This document shows positions 34,523-44,236 of a stretch of 64,000 nucleotides of DNA, in pieces. The first letter of the stretch is position 1; each line of letters opens with the position of its first letter. A program made the position numbers and the translations under genes. This DNA comes from Streptomyces subrutilus (GTDB taxonomy: Bacteria > Actinomycetota > Actinomycetes > Streptomycetales > Streptomycetaceae): the NCBI RefSeq assembly GCF_008704535.1, contig NZ_CP023701.1, positions 2,232,001-2,296,000 of the forward strand. The letters run 5' to 3'. The notes beneath the pieces are model-generated. The model was given only the letters and a program-made list of their open reading frames with translations, did no database searches and had not been told where the DNA came from.

Positions 34523-36265
34523 TCAGAACTCTCCGGAGGTCTTGTCGGGGCGCAGCCGCTCCAGCAACAGCAGGGACACCGCGCACACCAGCATCAGGAT
34601 CGTGCTCAGGGCCATGGCCTGGCCGTAGGTGAGCTCGCCGGCCCGGCCCAGCAGCCGGGCCACGGCCACCGGCAGCGTCGGCTCGTCCGGCCGTGCGATG
34701 AACACGGTCGCGCCGAACTCCCCGAGCGAGACGGCGAAGGCGAATCCGGCGGCGATCAGCAGCGCCCGCCGCACCAGCGGCAGGTCCACCTCCCGCCAGG
34801 CCCGCCACGGGGACGCGCCGAGCACCGCGGCCGCCTCCCGCAGCCGCCCGTCGACGGCCCGCAGCACCGGCAGCATGGTGCGGACGACGAACGGCACGCC
34901 GACCAGGGCCTGCGCCAGCGGCACCAGGATCCACGAGGTCCGCAGGTCCAGCGGCGGCCGGTCCAGGGTGATCAGGAAGCCGAAGCCGACGGTCACGGCG
35001 GACACGCCGAGCGGCAGCATCAGCAGCGCGTCGAAGCCGCGTACCAGCCGCCCGGCGCGCCGGGTCAGCGCCGCGGCCGCGAGCCCTCCGACGGCCAGGG
35101 CGATGGCGGTGGCGGCGAGGGCGTAGCGCAGGGAGTTGCCGATGGCCTCGATGGGCGGCACCAGGAAGGTGCCGCCGCCGGCGCCCGCGTCCTGCAGGGC
35201 CCGGTAGAAGCCGAGGCCGTACCCGCCGGGGGCGTCGAAGGACCGCTCGACCAGCACCCCGAGCGGCAGGACGATCAGCAGCGCCACGCTCAGCAGCACC
35301 CCGGCGAGCAGGCCGCGCTGGGCCCGGCCGCGCGGGGGCCGGGCGGTCTGCGCGGGGTCGACGAGCCGCAGCGCGCCCTCGCGCCGGCGGACGGTCCGGG
35401 CGTGCACGGCGAGGACCATCCCGACGGCGGCGAACTGCACCAGGGTCAGCACGGCGGCGGTGGGCAGGTCCAGGAGCTGCGCGGTCTGCCGGTAGACCTC
35501 CACCTCCAGGGTGGAGTACGCGGGACCGCCGAGGATCTGTACGACGCCGAAGGAGGTGAAGGTGAACAGGAAGACCATCAGCGCGGCCGCGGCCACCGCC
35601 GGGGCCAGCGCGGGCAGCGTCACCCGCCGCCAGGCGGTGAACCGTCCGGCGCCGAGCACCCGGGCGGCCTCCTCCTGGCGCGGGTCGAGCTGGGCCCACA
35701 GTCCGCCGACGGTCCGCACGACGACGGCGTAGTTGAAGAAGACGTGCGCGAGCAGGATCGCCCACACGGTGGTGTCCAGCCGCACGCCCCACAGCTCGTC
35801 CAACAGGCCGCCCCGGCCGACGAGCGCCAGGAAGGCGGTGCCGACCACGACGGTCGGCAGCACGAAGGGGACGGTCACCACGGCCCGCAGCAGCTGCTTG
35901 CCGGGGAACGCGAAGCGGGCGAAGACGTACGCGCCGGGGAGCGCGATCAGCAGGGTGAGGGCGGTGGAGGCGAGCGCCTGCCAGGTGGTGAACCACAGCA
36001 CGCCGGCGATGTCGGGCCGGGCCAGGACCTCGGCGACGCGGCCGAACTGCCAGCCGGTGTCGGTCTTGAGACCGCGTCCCACGATCGCGGCGACGGGGTA
36101 GGCGAAGAAGAGCCCGAAGAAGGCGAGGGGCACCGCCATCAGGGCGAGCCGCACCGCCGTGGGCCGCCCGGCCCCGCGCCGGGGGGCGCCGGGGCCCGGC
36201 GCGGCGCCCGGCGGCGCCGCGTCCGGACCCGTGGGGGTGCCTACTTCACGACGGTCGAGGACCAT
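34523..36265 (-). CDS. thiP: Thiamine-type ABC transporter permease (two fused permease domains)
   Basis: About 580 residues from ATG 36265, with an in-frame GTG at 36277 possible. Two homologous permease halves are fused, each with about six helices and an EAA loop: 'EEAARVLGAGRFTAWRRVTLP' and 'REAAAVLGASPWRAWREVDLP'. This is the ThiP/FbpB layout. The 5' end lies inside the 3' end of the binding-protein gene (25-bp overlap). The N-terminal 45 residues are Pro/Gly/Ala-rich and cytoplasmic. Confidence 0.85.
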   Translation of the reverse strand: MVLDRREVGTPTGPDAAPPGAAPGPGAPRRGAGRPTAVRLALMAVPLAFFGLFFAYPVAAIVGRGLKTDTGWQFGRVAEVLARPDIAGVLWFTTWQALASTALTLLIALPGAYVFARFAFPGKQLLRAVVTVPFVLPTVVVGTAFLALVGRGGLLDELWGVRLDTTVWAILLAHVFFNYAVVVRTVGGLWAQLDPRQEEAARVLGAGRFTAWRRVTLPALAPAVAAAALMVFLFTFTSFGVVQILGGPAYSTLEVEVYRQTAQLLDLPTAAVLTLVQFAAVGMVLAVHARTVRRREGALRLVDPAQTARPPRGRAQRGLLAGVLLSVALLIVLPLGVLVERSFDAPGGYGLGFYRALQDAGAGGGTFLVPPIEAIGNSLRYALAATAIALAVGGLAAAALTRRAGRLVRGFDALLMLPLGVSAVTVGFGFLITLDRPPLDLRTSWILVPLAQALVGVPFVVRTMLPVLRAVDGRLREAAAVLGASPWRAWREVDLPLVRRALLIAAGFAFAVSLGEFGATVFIARPDEPTLPVAVARLLGRAGELTYGQAMALSTILMLVCAVSLLLLERLRPDKTSGEF

Positions 36266-37341
36266 GCCTTGACCCACTGCTCACGGTTCTTGGCGATGGC
36301 GTCCGGAGCGACGGTCTCCGGCTTGTCGACGACCACGCCGTGCTTGGTGAAGAGCTCCGGCAGGACGGCGTCCTTCGTCACCGGGTTCACGAACATCTGG
36401 AGCGGCATGTCCTCCTGGAACTTCTTGCCGATCAGGAAGTCCAGCAGGGCCTTGCCGCCCGCCTCGTTCCCGGCGCCCTTGAGCAGGCCCGCGAACTCGA
36501 CCTGGCGGAAGCAGGTGCCGGTGGCGACGCCCGTGGGGGCCTCGGCCGGCTGCGGGTCCGCGTACAGCACCTCGACCGGCGGGCTGGAGGCGTAGGAGAC
36601 GACCAGCGGCCGGTCGCCCTTGGCCTTCCTGCCGCCTGCGGAGCCGGAGAACCGCTCGTTGTAGGCCTGCTCCCAGCCGTCGACGACCTCGACGCCGTTG
36701 GCCTTGAGCTTGCTCCAGTAGTCCTTCCATCCGTCCTCGCCGAACTTGCCGACGGAGGCGAGGAGGAAGCCGAGGCCGGGCGAGGACGTCGCGGCGTTCT
36801 CGGTGACCAGCAGGTTCCTGTACTCGGGCTTGACGAGGTCGTCCAGCGTCTGCGGCGGGGCGAGCTTCTTGTCGGCGAAGTACTGCTTGTCGTAGTTGAC
36901 GCAGATGTCGCCGGAGTCGACCGGGGTGACCCGGTGCTCCTTGTCGAGCACGTACTCCGGCTTCACCTCGGCCAGGCCCTTGGCCTCGTACGGGGTGAAG
37001 ATGCCGTTGTCGAGCGCGCGGGAGAGGAGGGTGTTGTCCACGCCGAAGAAGACGTCGCCGCGCGGCGAGCCCTTCGTGAGGATCTCCTGGTTGAGGGCGG
37101 CGCCCGCGTCCCCGGACTTGAGGACCTTCACGGTGTAGCCGCTCTGCTGCTCGAACTCCTTGAGGACCGAGTCGGTCACGTTGAAGGAGTCGTGCGAGAC
37201 GAGGGTGACGGTCTTGGACTTCGGGGCGTCGGCTGCGCCGCCCGCGGACGCGTCCTTCGTACCGCCGCCGCAGGCGCTGAGCGTGGTGGCGCCGAGCGCG
37301 GCCGCGAGCGCGACGCCCGCGATCTTCCTGGTGGTGCTCAC
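36241..37341 (-). CDS. thiB: Thiamine-type ABC transporter substrate-binding lipoprotein
   Basis: 366 residues from GTG 37341, with AGGAGG nine bases upstream. A signal peptide ends in lipobox 'LSAC' (C24). The mature protein matches ThiB-type solute-binding proteins: 'TLVSHDSFNVTDSVLKEFEQ', 'DVFFGVDNTLLSRAL', 'YVLDKEHRVTPVDSGDICVNYD', 'SSPGLGFLLASVGKFGE'. It captures thiamine or TPP outside the membrane for ThiPQ. Its leader carries a TPP riboswitch and hairpin, which strongly supports the substrate. Confidence 0.9.
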   Translation of the reverse strand: MSTTRKIAGVALAAALGATTLSACGGGTKDASAGGAADAPKSKTVTLVSHDSFNVTDSVLKEFEQQSGYTVKVLKSGDAGAALNQEILTKGSPRGDVFFGVDNTLLSRALDNGIFTPYEAKGLAEVKPEYVLDKEHRVTPVDSGDICVNYDKQYFADKKLAPPQTLDDLVKPEYRNLLVTENAATSSPGLGFLLASVGKFGEDGWKDYWSKLKANGVEVVDGWEQAYNERFSGSAGGRKAKGDRPLVVSYASSPPVEVLYADPQPAEAPTGVATGTCFRQVEFAGLLKGAGNEAGGKALLDFLIGKKFQEDMPLQMFVNPVTKDAVLPELFTKHGVVVDKPETVAPDAIAKNREQWVKAWSSTVVK

Positions 37342-37378
37342 TGGTGAATTCCTCCTGGGATGACCAGGAGAAGACGCG

Positions 37379-37423
37379 GCCCTGCCCTGATTCCGCTCGG
37401 GACGAGCGGAATCAGGGCAGGGC
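37379..37423 (-). terminator. Riboswitch expression-platform hairpin, 21-bp perfect stem
   Basis: GCCCTGCCCTGATTCCGCTCG (37379-37399) is perfectly complementary to 37403-37423, with a 3-base loop. It lies between the TPP aptamer and thiB, about 38 bp before the start codon. It probably terminates the leader transcript when TPP is bound. No T tract follows; the next minus-strand bases are CGCGTCTTCTCC. Confidence 0.75.
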
Positions 37424-37437
37424 GCAACAGCTTGAGT

Positions 37438-37527
37438 GGTGACCGAACTTCCTACCCCGAATGACCGGGGCAAGGTTCAGAGGGTCTGCGGTGGCGACCG
37501 CACTCTCAGCGCTGTGGCGCTCCCCTG
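37438..37527 (-). ncRNA. TPP riboswitch (THI element)
   Basis: Reading the minus strand, the conserved core runs GCTGAGAGTGCGG ... CAGACCCTCTGAACC, then a helix around CCCCGGTCATTCGGGG and the closing GTAGGAAGTTCGG. The CUGAGA and ACCCUyUGAACCU signatures and the GUAGGAA end are diagnostic of the TPP aptamer. It sits upstream of thiB-thiP-thiQ and is followed by a strong hairpin. It senses thiamine pyrophosphate and should switch the transporter off when TPP is abundant. Confidence 0.93.
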
Positions 37528-37531
37528 TCGG

Positions 37532-37537
37532 AATATA
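37532..37537 (-). promoter_or_regulatory. Probable -10 box of the thi operon
   Basis: TATATT on the minus strand at 37537-37532 lies in an unusually AT-rich spot and would place the transcript start near 37527, just at the 5' edge of the TPP aptamer. The -35 box is not obvious. Confidence 0.5.
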
Positions 37538-37597
37538 TGAAGTTGGTTCGGCCACAGCGTACCCCGTGGCCGAATGTGACCGTCTCGAACCGGACGG

Positions 37598-38710
37598 TCA
37601 GCGCTCCGACGCGGCGAGCTGGCCGCACGCGCCGTCGATCTCCTGACCGCGGGTGTCCCGTACGGTCACGGGCACGCCGTGCCGGGCGATGGCCTCCACG
37701 AAGGCCTTCTCGTCCTCGGGCCGCGAGGCGGTCCACTTCGAGCCCGGGGTCGGGTTCAGCGGGATCAGGTTGACGTGGACGCGCTTGCCCTTGAGCAGCT
37801 TGCCCAGCAGGTCACCGCGCCAGGCCTGGTCGTTGATGTCGCGGATCAGGGCGTACTCGATGGAGATCCGGCGGCCGGACTTCTCCGCGTACTCCCACGC
37901 CGCGCCGAGGACCTCGCGCACGTTCCAGCGGGTGTTCACCGGGACCAGCGTGTCGCGCAGCTCGTCGTCGGGCGCGTGCAGGGAGACGGCCAGCCGGCAC
38001 TTGAAGCCCTCGTCGGCGAAGCGCAGCATGGCCGGGACCAGGCCCACGGTGGAGACGGTGATGCCGCGCTGCGACAGGCCCAGGCCGTCGGGCTCCGGGT
38101 CGGTGAGCCGGCGGATGGCGCCGACCACCCGGTTGTAGTTGGCCAGCGGCTCGCCCATGCCCATGAAGACGATGTTCGACAGCCGGGCCGGCCCGCCGGG
38201 GACCTCGCCGTCGCGCAGTGCGCGCATGCCGTCGACGATCTGGTGCACGATCTCGGCGGTGGACAGGTTCCGGTCCAGCCCGGCCTGGCCGGTGGCGCAG
38301 AACGGGCAGTTCATGCCGCAGCCGGCCTGCGAGGAGATGCACATGGTGACCCGGTCCGGGTAGCGCATCAGCACGGACTCGACGAGCGTGCCGTCGTGCA
38401 GCTTCCACAGGGTCTTGCGGGTGGTGTCGTCGTCGCACGAGATGTGCCGCAGCACGTTCATCAGGTCCGGCAGCAGTTCCTGGCGGAGCTTCTCCCGGGA
38501 GGCCGCCGGGATGTCCGTCCACTCGGCCGGGTCGTGGGCGTACCGCGCGAAGTAGTGCTGCGAGAGCTGCTTGGCCCGGAACGGCTTCTCGCCGATCGCG
38601 GCGACCGCCTCGCGGCGCTCGGCCGGGGTCATGTCGGCGAGGTGCCGGGGCGGCTTCTTGACCCCGCGAGGGGCGACGAAGGTGAGCTCTCCCGGAACGG
38701 GGCGGGCCAT
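37598..38710 (-). CDS. rlmN: 23S rRNA (adenine2503-C2)-methyltransferase / tRNA A37 methyltransferase
   Basis: 370 residues from ATG 38710, with AAGGAG eight bases upstream. It is a radical-SAM enzyme with the CxxxCxxC cluster at C131, C135 and C138 ('[14 protein letters not shown]'), followed by '[15 protein letters not shown]' and '[12 protein letters not shown]'. It methylates A2503 of 23S rRNA, improving translational fidelity. It lies downstream of cdsA behind a terminator, and upstream of the thi leader. Confidence 0.95.
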   Translation of the reverse strand: MARPVPGELTFVAPRGVKKPPRHLADMTPAERREAVAAIGEKPFRAKQLSQHYFARYAHDPAEWTDIPAASREKLRQELLPDLMNVLRHISCDDDTTRKTLWKLHDGTLVESVLMRYPDRVTMCISSQAGCGMNCPFCATGQAGLDRNLSTAEIVHQIVDGMRALRDGEVPGGPARLSNIVFMGMGEPLANYNRVVGAIRRLTDPEPDGLGLSQRGITVSTVGLVPAMLRFADEGFKCRLAVSLHAPDDELRDTLVPVNTRWNVREVLGAAWEYAEKSGRRISIEYALIRDINDQAWRGDLLGKLLKGKRVHVNLIPLNPTPGSKWTASRPEDEKAFVEAIARHGVPVTVRDTRGQEIDGACGQLAASER

Positions 38711-38733
38711 GGCAGGTACTCCTTGTAAGACGA

Positions 38734-38762
38734 AAGGCGCGCCGCAGAAGCAGCGCGCCCTT
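38734..38762 (-). terminator. Terminator after cdsA
   Basis: On the minus strand GGCGCGC (38759-38753 complement side) pairs with GCGCGCC across a 10-base loop, followed by TTTCGTCTT. It ends just upstream of the rlmN ribosome site and 23 bp after the cdsA stop codon. Confidence 0.65.
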
Positions 38763-38785
38763 CAAGGGTAACCGCCCGGCCGGTG

Positions 38786-39862
38786 TCAGCCCGTGCCGAC
38801 GAAGGCCGCCAGCAGCAGCCAGACCACCGGCGCGGTCGGCAGCAGCGAGTCGAGCCGGTCCATGATGCCGCCGTGGCCCGGCAGCAGGGTGCCCATGTCC
38901 TTGATGCCCAGGTCCCGCTTGATCATCGACTCGCCGAGGTCGCCGAGCGTGGCACTGACGGCCACGGCCAGGCCCAGCAGCAGCCCCTGCCACCAGGCGC
39001 CGCCGTCGATCAGGAACTCCATGCACAGCGCACCCGCGGCCATCGCGAAGGCCACCGCCCCCAGCAGTCCCTCGCGGGTCTTGCCGGGACTGATGCGCGG
39101 GGCCAGCTTGGTCTTGCCGAAGCGCCAGCCGACCGCGTACGCCCCCGTGTCGCTGACCACGGTCAGCAGCAGGAAGGTGATCACCCGCTGCGGCCCGTCG
39201 TCGGCGGTGAGCAGCAGCGCGACGAAGGTGGCCAGGAAGGGGACGTAGAAGGCGGCGAAGACGCCCGCCGTGACGTCCTTCAGGTAGTCCTCGGGCGGTT
39301 CGGTCATCCGCCAGACCAGCACGGCGAGCGCGGTCAGCGCCATGGCCACCCAGGCGCCCTCGGCCCCCCGGACGTACCCCGCGATGATCATGGCCGCGCC
39401 GCCGACGGCGAGCGGGACGAGCGGGGCCTTGATGCCCTTCTTCTCCTGGAGCCGGGAGGTGAGCTCCCACAGGCCCACCACGACCGCGACGACGACGACG
39501 CCGACGAAGACGGCCTTGACGATCAGCAGCGAGGCGAAGATCACCGCACCGAGGCCGACGCCCACCCCTATGGCGGCGCGCAGGTCGCGCCCCGCGCGCT
39601 TCTTCGGCGGCGGGGGCGGGACGTCCTGCGGCTGCGGGGCATGCGGGGGCGGGGGGCTGGGCATGGGCTCCTGCGGCGGCGTCTCGGCGCGGAAGGGGGG
39701 GCCGCCGGCCGCGGCGGCCCCCCGATCGCGTGCTTCCCGGTCGTCGAAGTCACGGCCGGCGGCATCGGGCACGATGGGCATGGGCCGAGTGTGCGGGCCC
39801 GCCTGCGCATCGTATGCGGGACCCGCCGGAACCGGCTCCGGCTGCCAGGAAGAGTCGTTCAT
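38786..39862 (-). CDS. cdsA: Phosphatidate cytidylyltransferase
   Basis: 358 residues from ATG 39862. The N-terminal 100 residues are polar and proline-rich, as often in Streptomyces; eight or so membrane helices follow. The family signature near the C-terminus is present: 'SMIKRDLGIKDMGTLLPGHG' then 'GIMDRLD'. It makes CDP-diacylglycerol from phosphatidate and CTP, the branch point of phospholipid synthesis. Its start shares one base with the frr stop. Confidence 0.95.
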   Translation of the reverse strand: MNDSSWQPEPVPAGPAYDAQAGPHTRPMPIVPDAAGRDFDDREARDRGAAAAGGPPFRAETPPQEPMPSPPPPHAPQPQDVPPPPPKKRAGRDLRAAIGVGVGLGAVIFASLLIVKAVFVGVVVVAVVVGLWELTSRLQEKKGIKAPLVPLAVGGAAMIIAGYVRGAEGAWVAMALTALAVLVWRMTEPPEDYLKDVTAGVFAAFYVPFLATFVALLLTADDGPQRVITFLLLTVVSDTGAYAVGWRFGKTKLAPRISPGKTREGLLGAVAFAMAAGALCMEFLIDGGAWWQGLLLGLAVAVSATLGDLGESMIKRDLGIKDMGTLLPGHGGIMDRLDSLLPTAPVVWLLLAAFVGTG

Positions 39863-40419
39863 CAGACTTCGAGGAGCTCGGCTTCCTTGTGCTTGAGCAG
39901 CTCGTCCACCTGCGCGACGTACTTCGCGGTGGTGTCGTCGAGCTCCTTCTCCGCGCGGCGCACCTCGTCCTCGCCGGCCTCCTTGTCCTTGACCAGCTTG
40001 TCGAGGGCGTCCTTGGCCTTGCGGCGGACGGAACGCAGGGAGATCTTGGAGTCCTCGGCCTTGGTCCGCGCGACCTTGATGTACTCCTTGCGGCGGTCCT
40101 GCGTCAGCTCGGGGAAGGTCACCCGGATGATGCTGCCGTCGTTGCTCGGGTTGACACCCAGGTCGGAGTCGCGGATGGCCTGCTCGATGTTGCGCAGGGC
40201 GCTCTTGTCGAACGGGGTCACGATCGCCATGCGCGGCTCGGGCACCGAGAACGAGGCGAGCTGGTTGATGGGCGTGATGGCGCCGTAGTAGTCGGCCACG
40301 ATCTTGTTGAACATCGCCGGGTGCGCACGACCGGTGCGAATCGCGGCGAAGTCCTCCTTGGCGACGACGACGGCCTTTTCCATCTTCTCCTCGGCCTCGA
40401 GGAGGATCTCTTCGGTCAC
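39862..40419 (-). CDS. frr: Ribosome recycling factor
   Basis: 185 residues, the standard RRF length, from GTG 40419, which is six bases after AGGAG; GTG 40422 and ATG 40434 are less well placed. RRF hallmarks include '[20 protein letters not shown]', '[18 protein letters not shown]' and '[16 protein letters not shown]'. It splits post-termination ribosomes together with EF-G. Part of the pyrH-frr-cdsA run. Confidence 0.97.
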   Translation of the reverse strand: MTEEILLEAEEKMEKAVVVAKEDFAAIRTGRAHPAMFNKIVADYYGAITPINQLASFSVPEPRMAIVTPFDKSALRNIEQAIRDSDLGVNPSNDGSIIRVTFPELTQDRRKEYIKVARTKAEDSKISLRSVRRKAKDALDKLVKDKEAGEDEVRRAEKELDDTTAKYVAQVDELLKHKEAELLEV

Positions 40420-40513
40420 CACGTGCTCCTGCATGTCAGATATGGATGGGTTCGGGCGGGCTGGGCGGGCCGGGCGGACGGAGCCCGCCGGGCCGGGTCC
40501 GGCGGCGGACTGC

Positions 40514-41293
40514 TCAGGTCCGGGTTCCCTGGTCGCTGACGAGCGTGCCGATCTTCTCACCCTTGACGGCGCGGGCGATGTTGCCCTCGGCCAGCAGCTC
40601 GAAGACGAGGATGGGCAGCTTGTTGTCGCGGCACAGCGTGATGGCGGTGGCATCGGCGACCTTGAGGTCGCGCGAGAGCACCTCGCTGTATTCGAGCGCG
40701 TCGAACTTCACCGCGTCCGGGTTCTTCTTCGGGTCGGAGTCGTAGACGCCGTCGACACCGTTCTTGCCCATCAGCAGGGCCTCGGCGTCGATTTCCAGGG
40801 CGCGCTGGGCGGCCGTGGTGTCGGTGGAGAAGTACGGCATGCCCATGCCGGCGCCGAAGATCACGACGCGGCCCTTCTCCAGGTGCCGCACGGCACGCAG
40901 CGGGATGTACGGCTCCGCGACCTGCCCCATCGTGATGGCGGTCTGCACGCGGGAGTCGATGCCCTCCTTCTCCAGGAAGTCCTGGAGGGCGAGGCAGTTC
41001 ATGACGGTGCCGAGCATGCCCATGTAGTCGGACCGGGCCCGGTCCATACCGCGCTGCTGGAGCTCGGCCCCGCGGAAGAAGTTGCCGCCGCCGATCACGA
41101 TGGCGATCTCCGCGCCGTCGCGGACCACCGCGGCGATCTCACGCGCGATGGCGTGGACGACGTCGGGGTCGACGCCCAGTCCTCCGCCGCCGGAGAAGGC
41201 CTCGCCGGACAGCTTCAGCATGAAGCGGCGGCCCTTCTTGTCCTGGTCGCTCTTGTCGTCGGATGCGGTGTGGGGGTCCACGCCCTGATTCAT
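40514..41293 (-). CDS. pyrH: UMP kinase
   Basis: 259 residues from ATG 41293, with GGAGATC six bases upstream. Amino-acid-kinase fold with '[20 protein letters not shown]', '[12 protein letters not shown]', '[11 protein letters not shown]' and '[15 protein letters not shown]', all typical of bacterial hexameric UMP kinase. It phosphorylates UMP to UDP in pyrimidine synthesis. It lies between tsf (terminator between) and frr. Confidence 0.97.
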   Translation of the reverse strand: MNQGVDPHTASDDKSDQDKKGRRFMLKLSGEAFSGGGGLGVDPDVVHAIAREIAAVVRDGAEIAIVIGGGNFFRGAELQQRGMDRARSDYMGMLGTVMNCLALQDFLEKEGIDSRVQTAITMGQVAEPYIPLRAVRHLEKGRVVIFGAGMGMPYFSTDTTAAQRALEIDAEALLMGKNGVDGVYDSDPKKNPDAVKFDALEYSEVLSRDLKVADATAITLCRDNKLPILVFELLAEGNIARAVKGEKIGTLVSDQGTRT

Positions 41294-41320
41294 GGAGATC
41301 TCCTCGTGCACATACGAAGA

Positions 41321-41367
41321 AGGCCATTGCCGGTGGGTCCTCGCGGTTCCCTCTACGGCAATGGCCT
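41321..41367 (-). terminator. Hairpin between tsf and pyrH
   Basis: AGGCCATTGCCG (41321-41332) and CGGCAATGGCCT (41356-41367) are perfect 12-bp arms around a 23-base loop, in the 162-bp gap between the two genes. It is probably a partial terminator or processing site within the operon. Confidence 0.65.
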
Positions 41368-41455
41368 CCTCGTCAGATCTGCGGTCGCCCTGCGCGAGCG
41401 CGGACGACTGCCTCAGACCCTACCGGGGTCCGGTGTCCGTCGCGTACGGACGGAC

Positions 41456-42292
41456 TCAGATGCCGACCTTGATGCGCGAGAAGCGCTTCAGGGTGACACC
41501 GGCCTCGTCCAGGACCTTCTGGACGGACTTCTTGTTGTCCAGCGCGTACGGCTGGCCGAGGAGGGTGGCCTCCTTGAAGAAGCCGTTGACGCGACCCTCG
41601 ACGATCTTGGAGATGGCAGCCTCGGGCTTGCCCTCCGCGCGGGTGACCTCTTCGGCGATGCGGCGCTCGGACTCGACCTTCTCGGCCGGGACGTCCTCGG
41701 CGGACAGCCACTGCGGGGCGAACGCGGCGATGTGCTGCGCGACGCCGCGGGCGACCTCGGCGTTCTCCTTGTCGAGCTCGACCAGGACACCGATCTGGAA
41801 CGGCAGGTCGGGCATCGTGCGGTGCATGTACGCCGCGACGTAACCGCCGGAGAACTGCGCGAAGCGGTCCAGGACGATCTTCTCGCCGAGGTTGGCGTTG
41901 GCCTCGTCCACGAACGCCTGGACGGTCTTGCCGGCCTCGATCTCGGACGCGAGCAGCGCCTCGATGTCGGCGGGGGAGGTCGCGGCGACGTGCGCGGCCA
42001 GCTGGTTGGCGACGGCCAGGAACTTGTCGCCCTTGGCGACGAAGTCCGTCTCGCACTTCAGCTCGACGAGGACACCGGAGGTGTTGTCGTCGGCGATGAG
42101 GGAGACGACGGCACCGTTCTCGGCAGAACGGCCCTCGCGCTTGGCGACGCCCTTCTGACCCTTGATACGGAGCGCTTCCATGGCCTTGTCGACGTCACCG
42201 TCGGAGTCCACGAGCGCGTTCTTGCAGTCCATCATGCCGGCGCCGGTGAGCTCGCGGAGCTTCTTGACGTCAGCGGCGGTGTAGTTCGCCAT
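41456..42292 (-). CDS. tsf: Elongation factor Ts
   Basis: 278 residues from ATG 42292. The N-terminal UBA-like domain 'ANYTAADVKKLRELTGAGMMDCKNAL' and the EF-Tu contact segment 'CETDFVAKGDKF' are diagnostic. It exchanges GDP for GTP on EF-Tu. Transcribed with rpsB upstream. Confidence 0.98.
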   Translation of the reverse strand: MANYTAADVKKLRELTGAGMMDCKNALVDSDGDVDKAMEALRIKGQKGVAKREGRSAENGAVVSLIADDNTSGVLVELKCETDFVAKGDKFLAVANQLAAHVAATSPADIEALLASEIEAGKTVQAFVDEANANLGEKIVLDRFAQFSGGYVAAYMHRTMPDLPFQIGVLVELDKENAEVARGVAQHIAAFAPQWLSAEDVPAEKVESERRIAEEVTRAEGKPEAAISKIVEGRVNGFFKEATLLGQPYALDNKKSVQKVLDEAGVTLKRFSRIKVGI

Positions 42293-42333
42293 GAGTCTGT
42301 GATTCTCTCTCGAAGTCGTAGATCTACGGGTGA

Positions 42334-42374
42334 ACGGCGGAGGCGCCGCGCTTGTGGCGCGGCTCCCCCGCCGT
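42334..42374 (-). terminator. Hairpin between rpsB and tsf
   Basis: Arms 42334-42351 and 42357-42374 (18 positions, two mismatches) around a 5-base loop TTGTG. It lies in the 135-bp gap after rpsB and probably reduces read-through into tsf. Confidence 0.6.
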
Positions 42375-42427
42375 CATCGTCCGTGCTGCGAGTGCCCGGC
42401 GCGTGAACGCCGGACGCTCTCAGTGGG

Positions 42428-43351
42428 TCAGGCCTGCTCGGCGTCGGCGGCCGGGGCCTCGGCGACCTCGGCGTCGGCGGCCGGAGCCTCGACAGCCTCG
42501 GCGGCCGGGGTCTCGGCGGCGGGGGTCTCGGCAGCGGCCTCGGCCGGAGCGGCCTCGGCGTCGTCGGCCTTCTTGTCGCCCTCGAGCAGGTCGCGCTCCC
42601 ACTCGGCGAGCGGCTCGGCGGCGGCCTTCTCGCCCGGCTTCGAGTCGCCGGTCGCAGCGCCGGAGCGGGCGATGAGGCCCTCGGCGACGGCGTCGGCGAT
42701 CACGCGGGTGAGCAGGGTGACGGAGCGGATCGCGTCGTCGTTGCCCGGGATCTTGTAGTCGACCTCGTCGGGGTCGCAGTTGGTGTCGAGGATCGCGACG
42801 ACCGGGATGTGGAGCTTGCGCGCCTCACCGACGGCGATGTGCTCCTTCTTGGTGTCGACGATCCAGACGGCGCTGGGGACCTTCGACATCTCGCGGATAC
42901 CACCGAGGGTCTTCTCCAGCTTGATCTTCTCGCGGGAGAGGACCAGGAGCTCCTTCTTGGTGAGACCCGAGGCGGCGACGTCCTCGAAGTCGATCGCCTC
43001 AAGCTCCTTCAGGCGCTGGAGGCGCTTGTAGACGGTCGAGAAGTTGGTGAGCATGCCACCGAGCCAACGCTGGTTGACGTACGGCATGCCGACGCGCGTC
43101 GCCTGCTCGGCGATGGCCTCCTGGGCCTGCTTCTTGGTACCGACGAACATGATGGAGCCGCCGTGCGCGACGGTCTCCTTCACGAACTCGTAGGCGCGGT
43201 CGATGTACGACAGCGACTGGAGCAGGTCGATGATGTAGATGCCGTTGCGCTCCGTGAAGATGAAGCGCTTCATCTTCGGGTTCCAGCGGCGGGTCTGGTG
43301 ACCGAAGTGGACGCCGCTTTCCAGCAGCTCCCGCATCGTTACGACGGCCAT
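42428..43351 (-). CDS. rpsB: 30S ribosomal protein S2
   Basis: 307 residues from ATG 43351; AAGGAG is six bases upstream, which rules out the nearer ATG at 43357. The conserved core is present ('[19 protein letters not shown]', '[18 protein letters not shown]', '[14 protein letters not shown]'). The C-terminal 70 residues are an Ala/Glu/Pro-rich acidic tail of repeated 'AEAPAADAE' type, as in other Streptomyces S2 proteins. First gene of the rpsB-tsf operon. Confidence 0.97.
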   Translation of the reverse strand: MAVVTMRELLESGVHFGHQTRRWNPKMKRFIFTERNGIYIIDLLQSLSYIDRAYEFVKETVAHGGSIMFVGTKKQAQEAIAEQATRVGMPYVNQRWLGGMLTNFSTVYKRLQRLKELEAIDFEDVAASGLTKKELLVLSREKIKLEKTLGGIREMSKVPSAVWIVDTKKEHIAVGEARKLHIPVVAILDTNCDPDEVDYKIPGNDDAIRSVTLLTRVIADAVAEGLIARSGAATGDSKPGEKAAAEPLAEWERDLLEGDKKADDAEAAPAEAAAETPAAETPAAEAVEAPAADAEVAEAPAADAEQA

Positions 43352-43602
43352 GGCCATCTCCTTGTTTTCTCGGTTTGGTTCCTGACGCCCCGCCGCGTCC
43401 TGCCCCCGGAAAGGGGACCGAGAGACGCTGTCACCAGGCCGTTTCGGGCTGGTACTGGGGCGTGCGAAGTCGACCCGGTGACCCGGATCGCCACAAGAAG
43501 TGTACGGGACCCGGCGGTATGCCGGGTGACGCCGTTGTCCACAGGCCGGGCCCCGTCCACAACCCCGAGCAGGCCCGTCGTCCGCCCGGGACCCTGGTCC
43601 CC

Positions 43603-44133
43603 ATGACGACCCTGCTGCTCTCCGCGCTCCTGCTCTTGGCCCAGGCCGCCCTCCCCGCGATCCGCCCGCTGCCCCCGCCCCTCGCGGTGGTCCGCTGGTG
43701 GGACCCGCCCCCGACCCCGTACGCCGCCGGCCACCGCGGCGTGGACCTGGCGGCTCCGGTGGGCGCCGAGCTGCGCGCGGTCGGCCCCGGCCGCGTCCAC
43801 CACGCGGGCCCCGTCGCCGGCCGCGGGGTCCTGTCGCTGACCCTCCCGAACGGCCTGCGCACCACCTACGAGCCGGTCCGCCCGCTGGTCGCGGAGGGCG
43901 AGGAGGTCATCGCGGGCCAGGTGGTGGCCGTCCTCACCGAGGGCTCCCACTGCGCGGAGCCGTGCCTCCACTGGGGCCTGCTGTCGGACGGCGGCGGCTA
44001 CCGCAACCCGCTCGCCCTCCTCCCCCGCCCGACCCCGCGCCTGCTACCCGGGGCGAACGCCCCGAACCCGATGAACGCAACCGGCGGGACCGGCGGAACC
44101 GGCGGGGCGGCCTCGACGGACTGGGCGGATTGA
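43603..44133 (+). CDS. Secreted M23 (LytM-like) peptidase domain protein
   Basis: 176 residues from ATG 43603. The first 20 residues ('[17 protein letters not shown]') are a signal peptide. The M23 fold retains zinc ligands in '[11 protein letters not shown]' and 'CLHWGLLS'. Such enzymes cut peptidoglycan cross-links; some act as regulators. The C-terminal tail is Gly/Thr/Asn-rich and ends just before a G-rich repeat. It is divergent from rpsB across about 250 bp. Confidence 0.85.
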   Translation: MTTLLLSALLLLAQAALPAIRPLPPPLAVVRWWDPPPTPYAAGHRGVDLAAPVGAELRAVGPGRVHHAGPVAGRGVLSLTLPNGLRTTYEPVRPLVAEGEEVIAGQVVAVLTEGSHCAEPCLHWGLLSDGGGYRNPLALLPRPTPRLLPGANAPNPMNATGGTGGTGGAASTDWAD

Positions 44134-44150
44134 ACCAAAGAGGCGAGGCG

Positions 44151-44224
44151 GGAGGGGGGTGGAGGGAGGGGGAGGGGGTGGGGGTGGGGGTGGGGGTGGG
44201 GGTGGGGGCGGGGGTGAAGTGGGG
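44151..44224. repeat. G-rich simple repeat between convergent genes
   Basis: Runs of 3 to 6 G separated by single A, T or C, dominated by tandem GGGGGT units, fill the 100-bp gap between the M23 gene and the tetR gene. The + strand has many potential G-quadruplex tracts; it is also a likely place for length variation or sequencing error. Confidence 0.85.
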
Positions 44225-44236
44225 CAGGTGAGGGTC

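Noticed and set aside
40420..40513. GC-rich potential hairpins between pyrH and frr
   Set aside because: Many alternative weak pairings of GGGCGG runs; no single convincing stem.
43352..43602. rpsB upstream region as a ribosomal protein leader
   Set aside because: Only a 7-bp hairpin (43509-43527) is visible and it could belong to either divergent gene.
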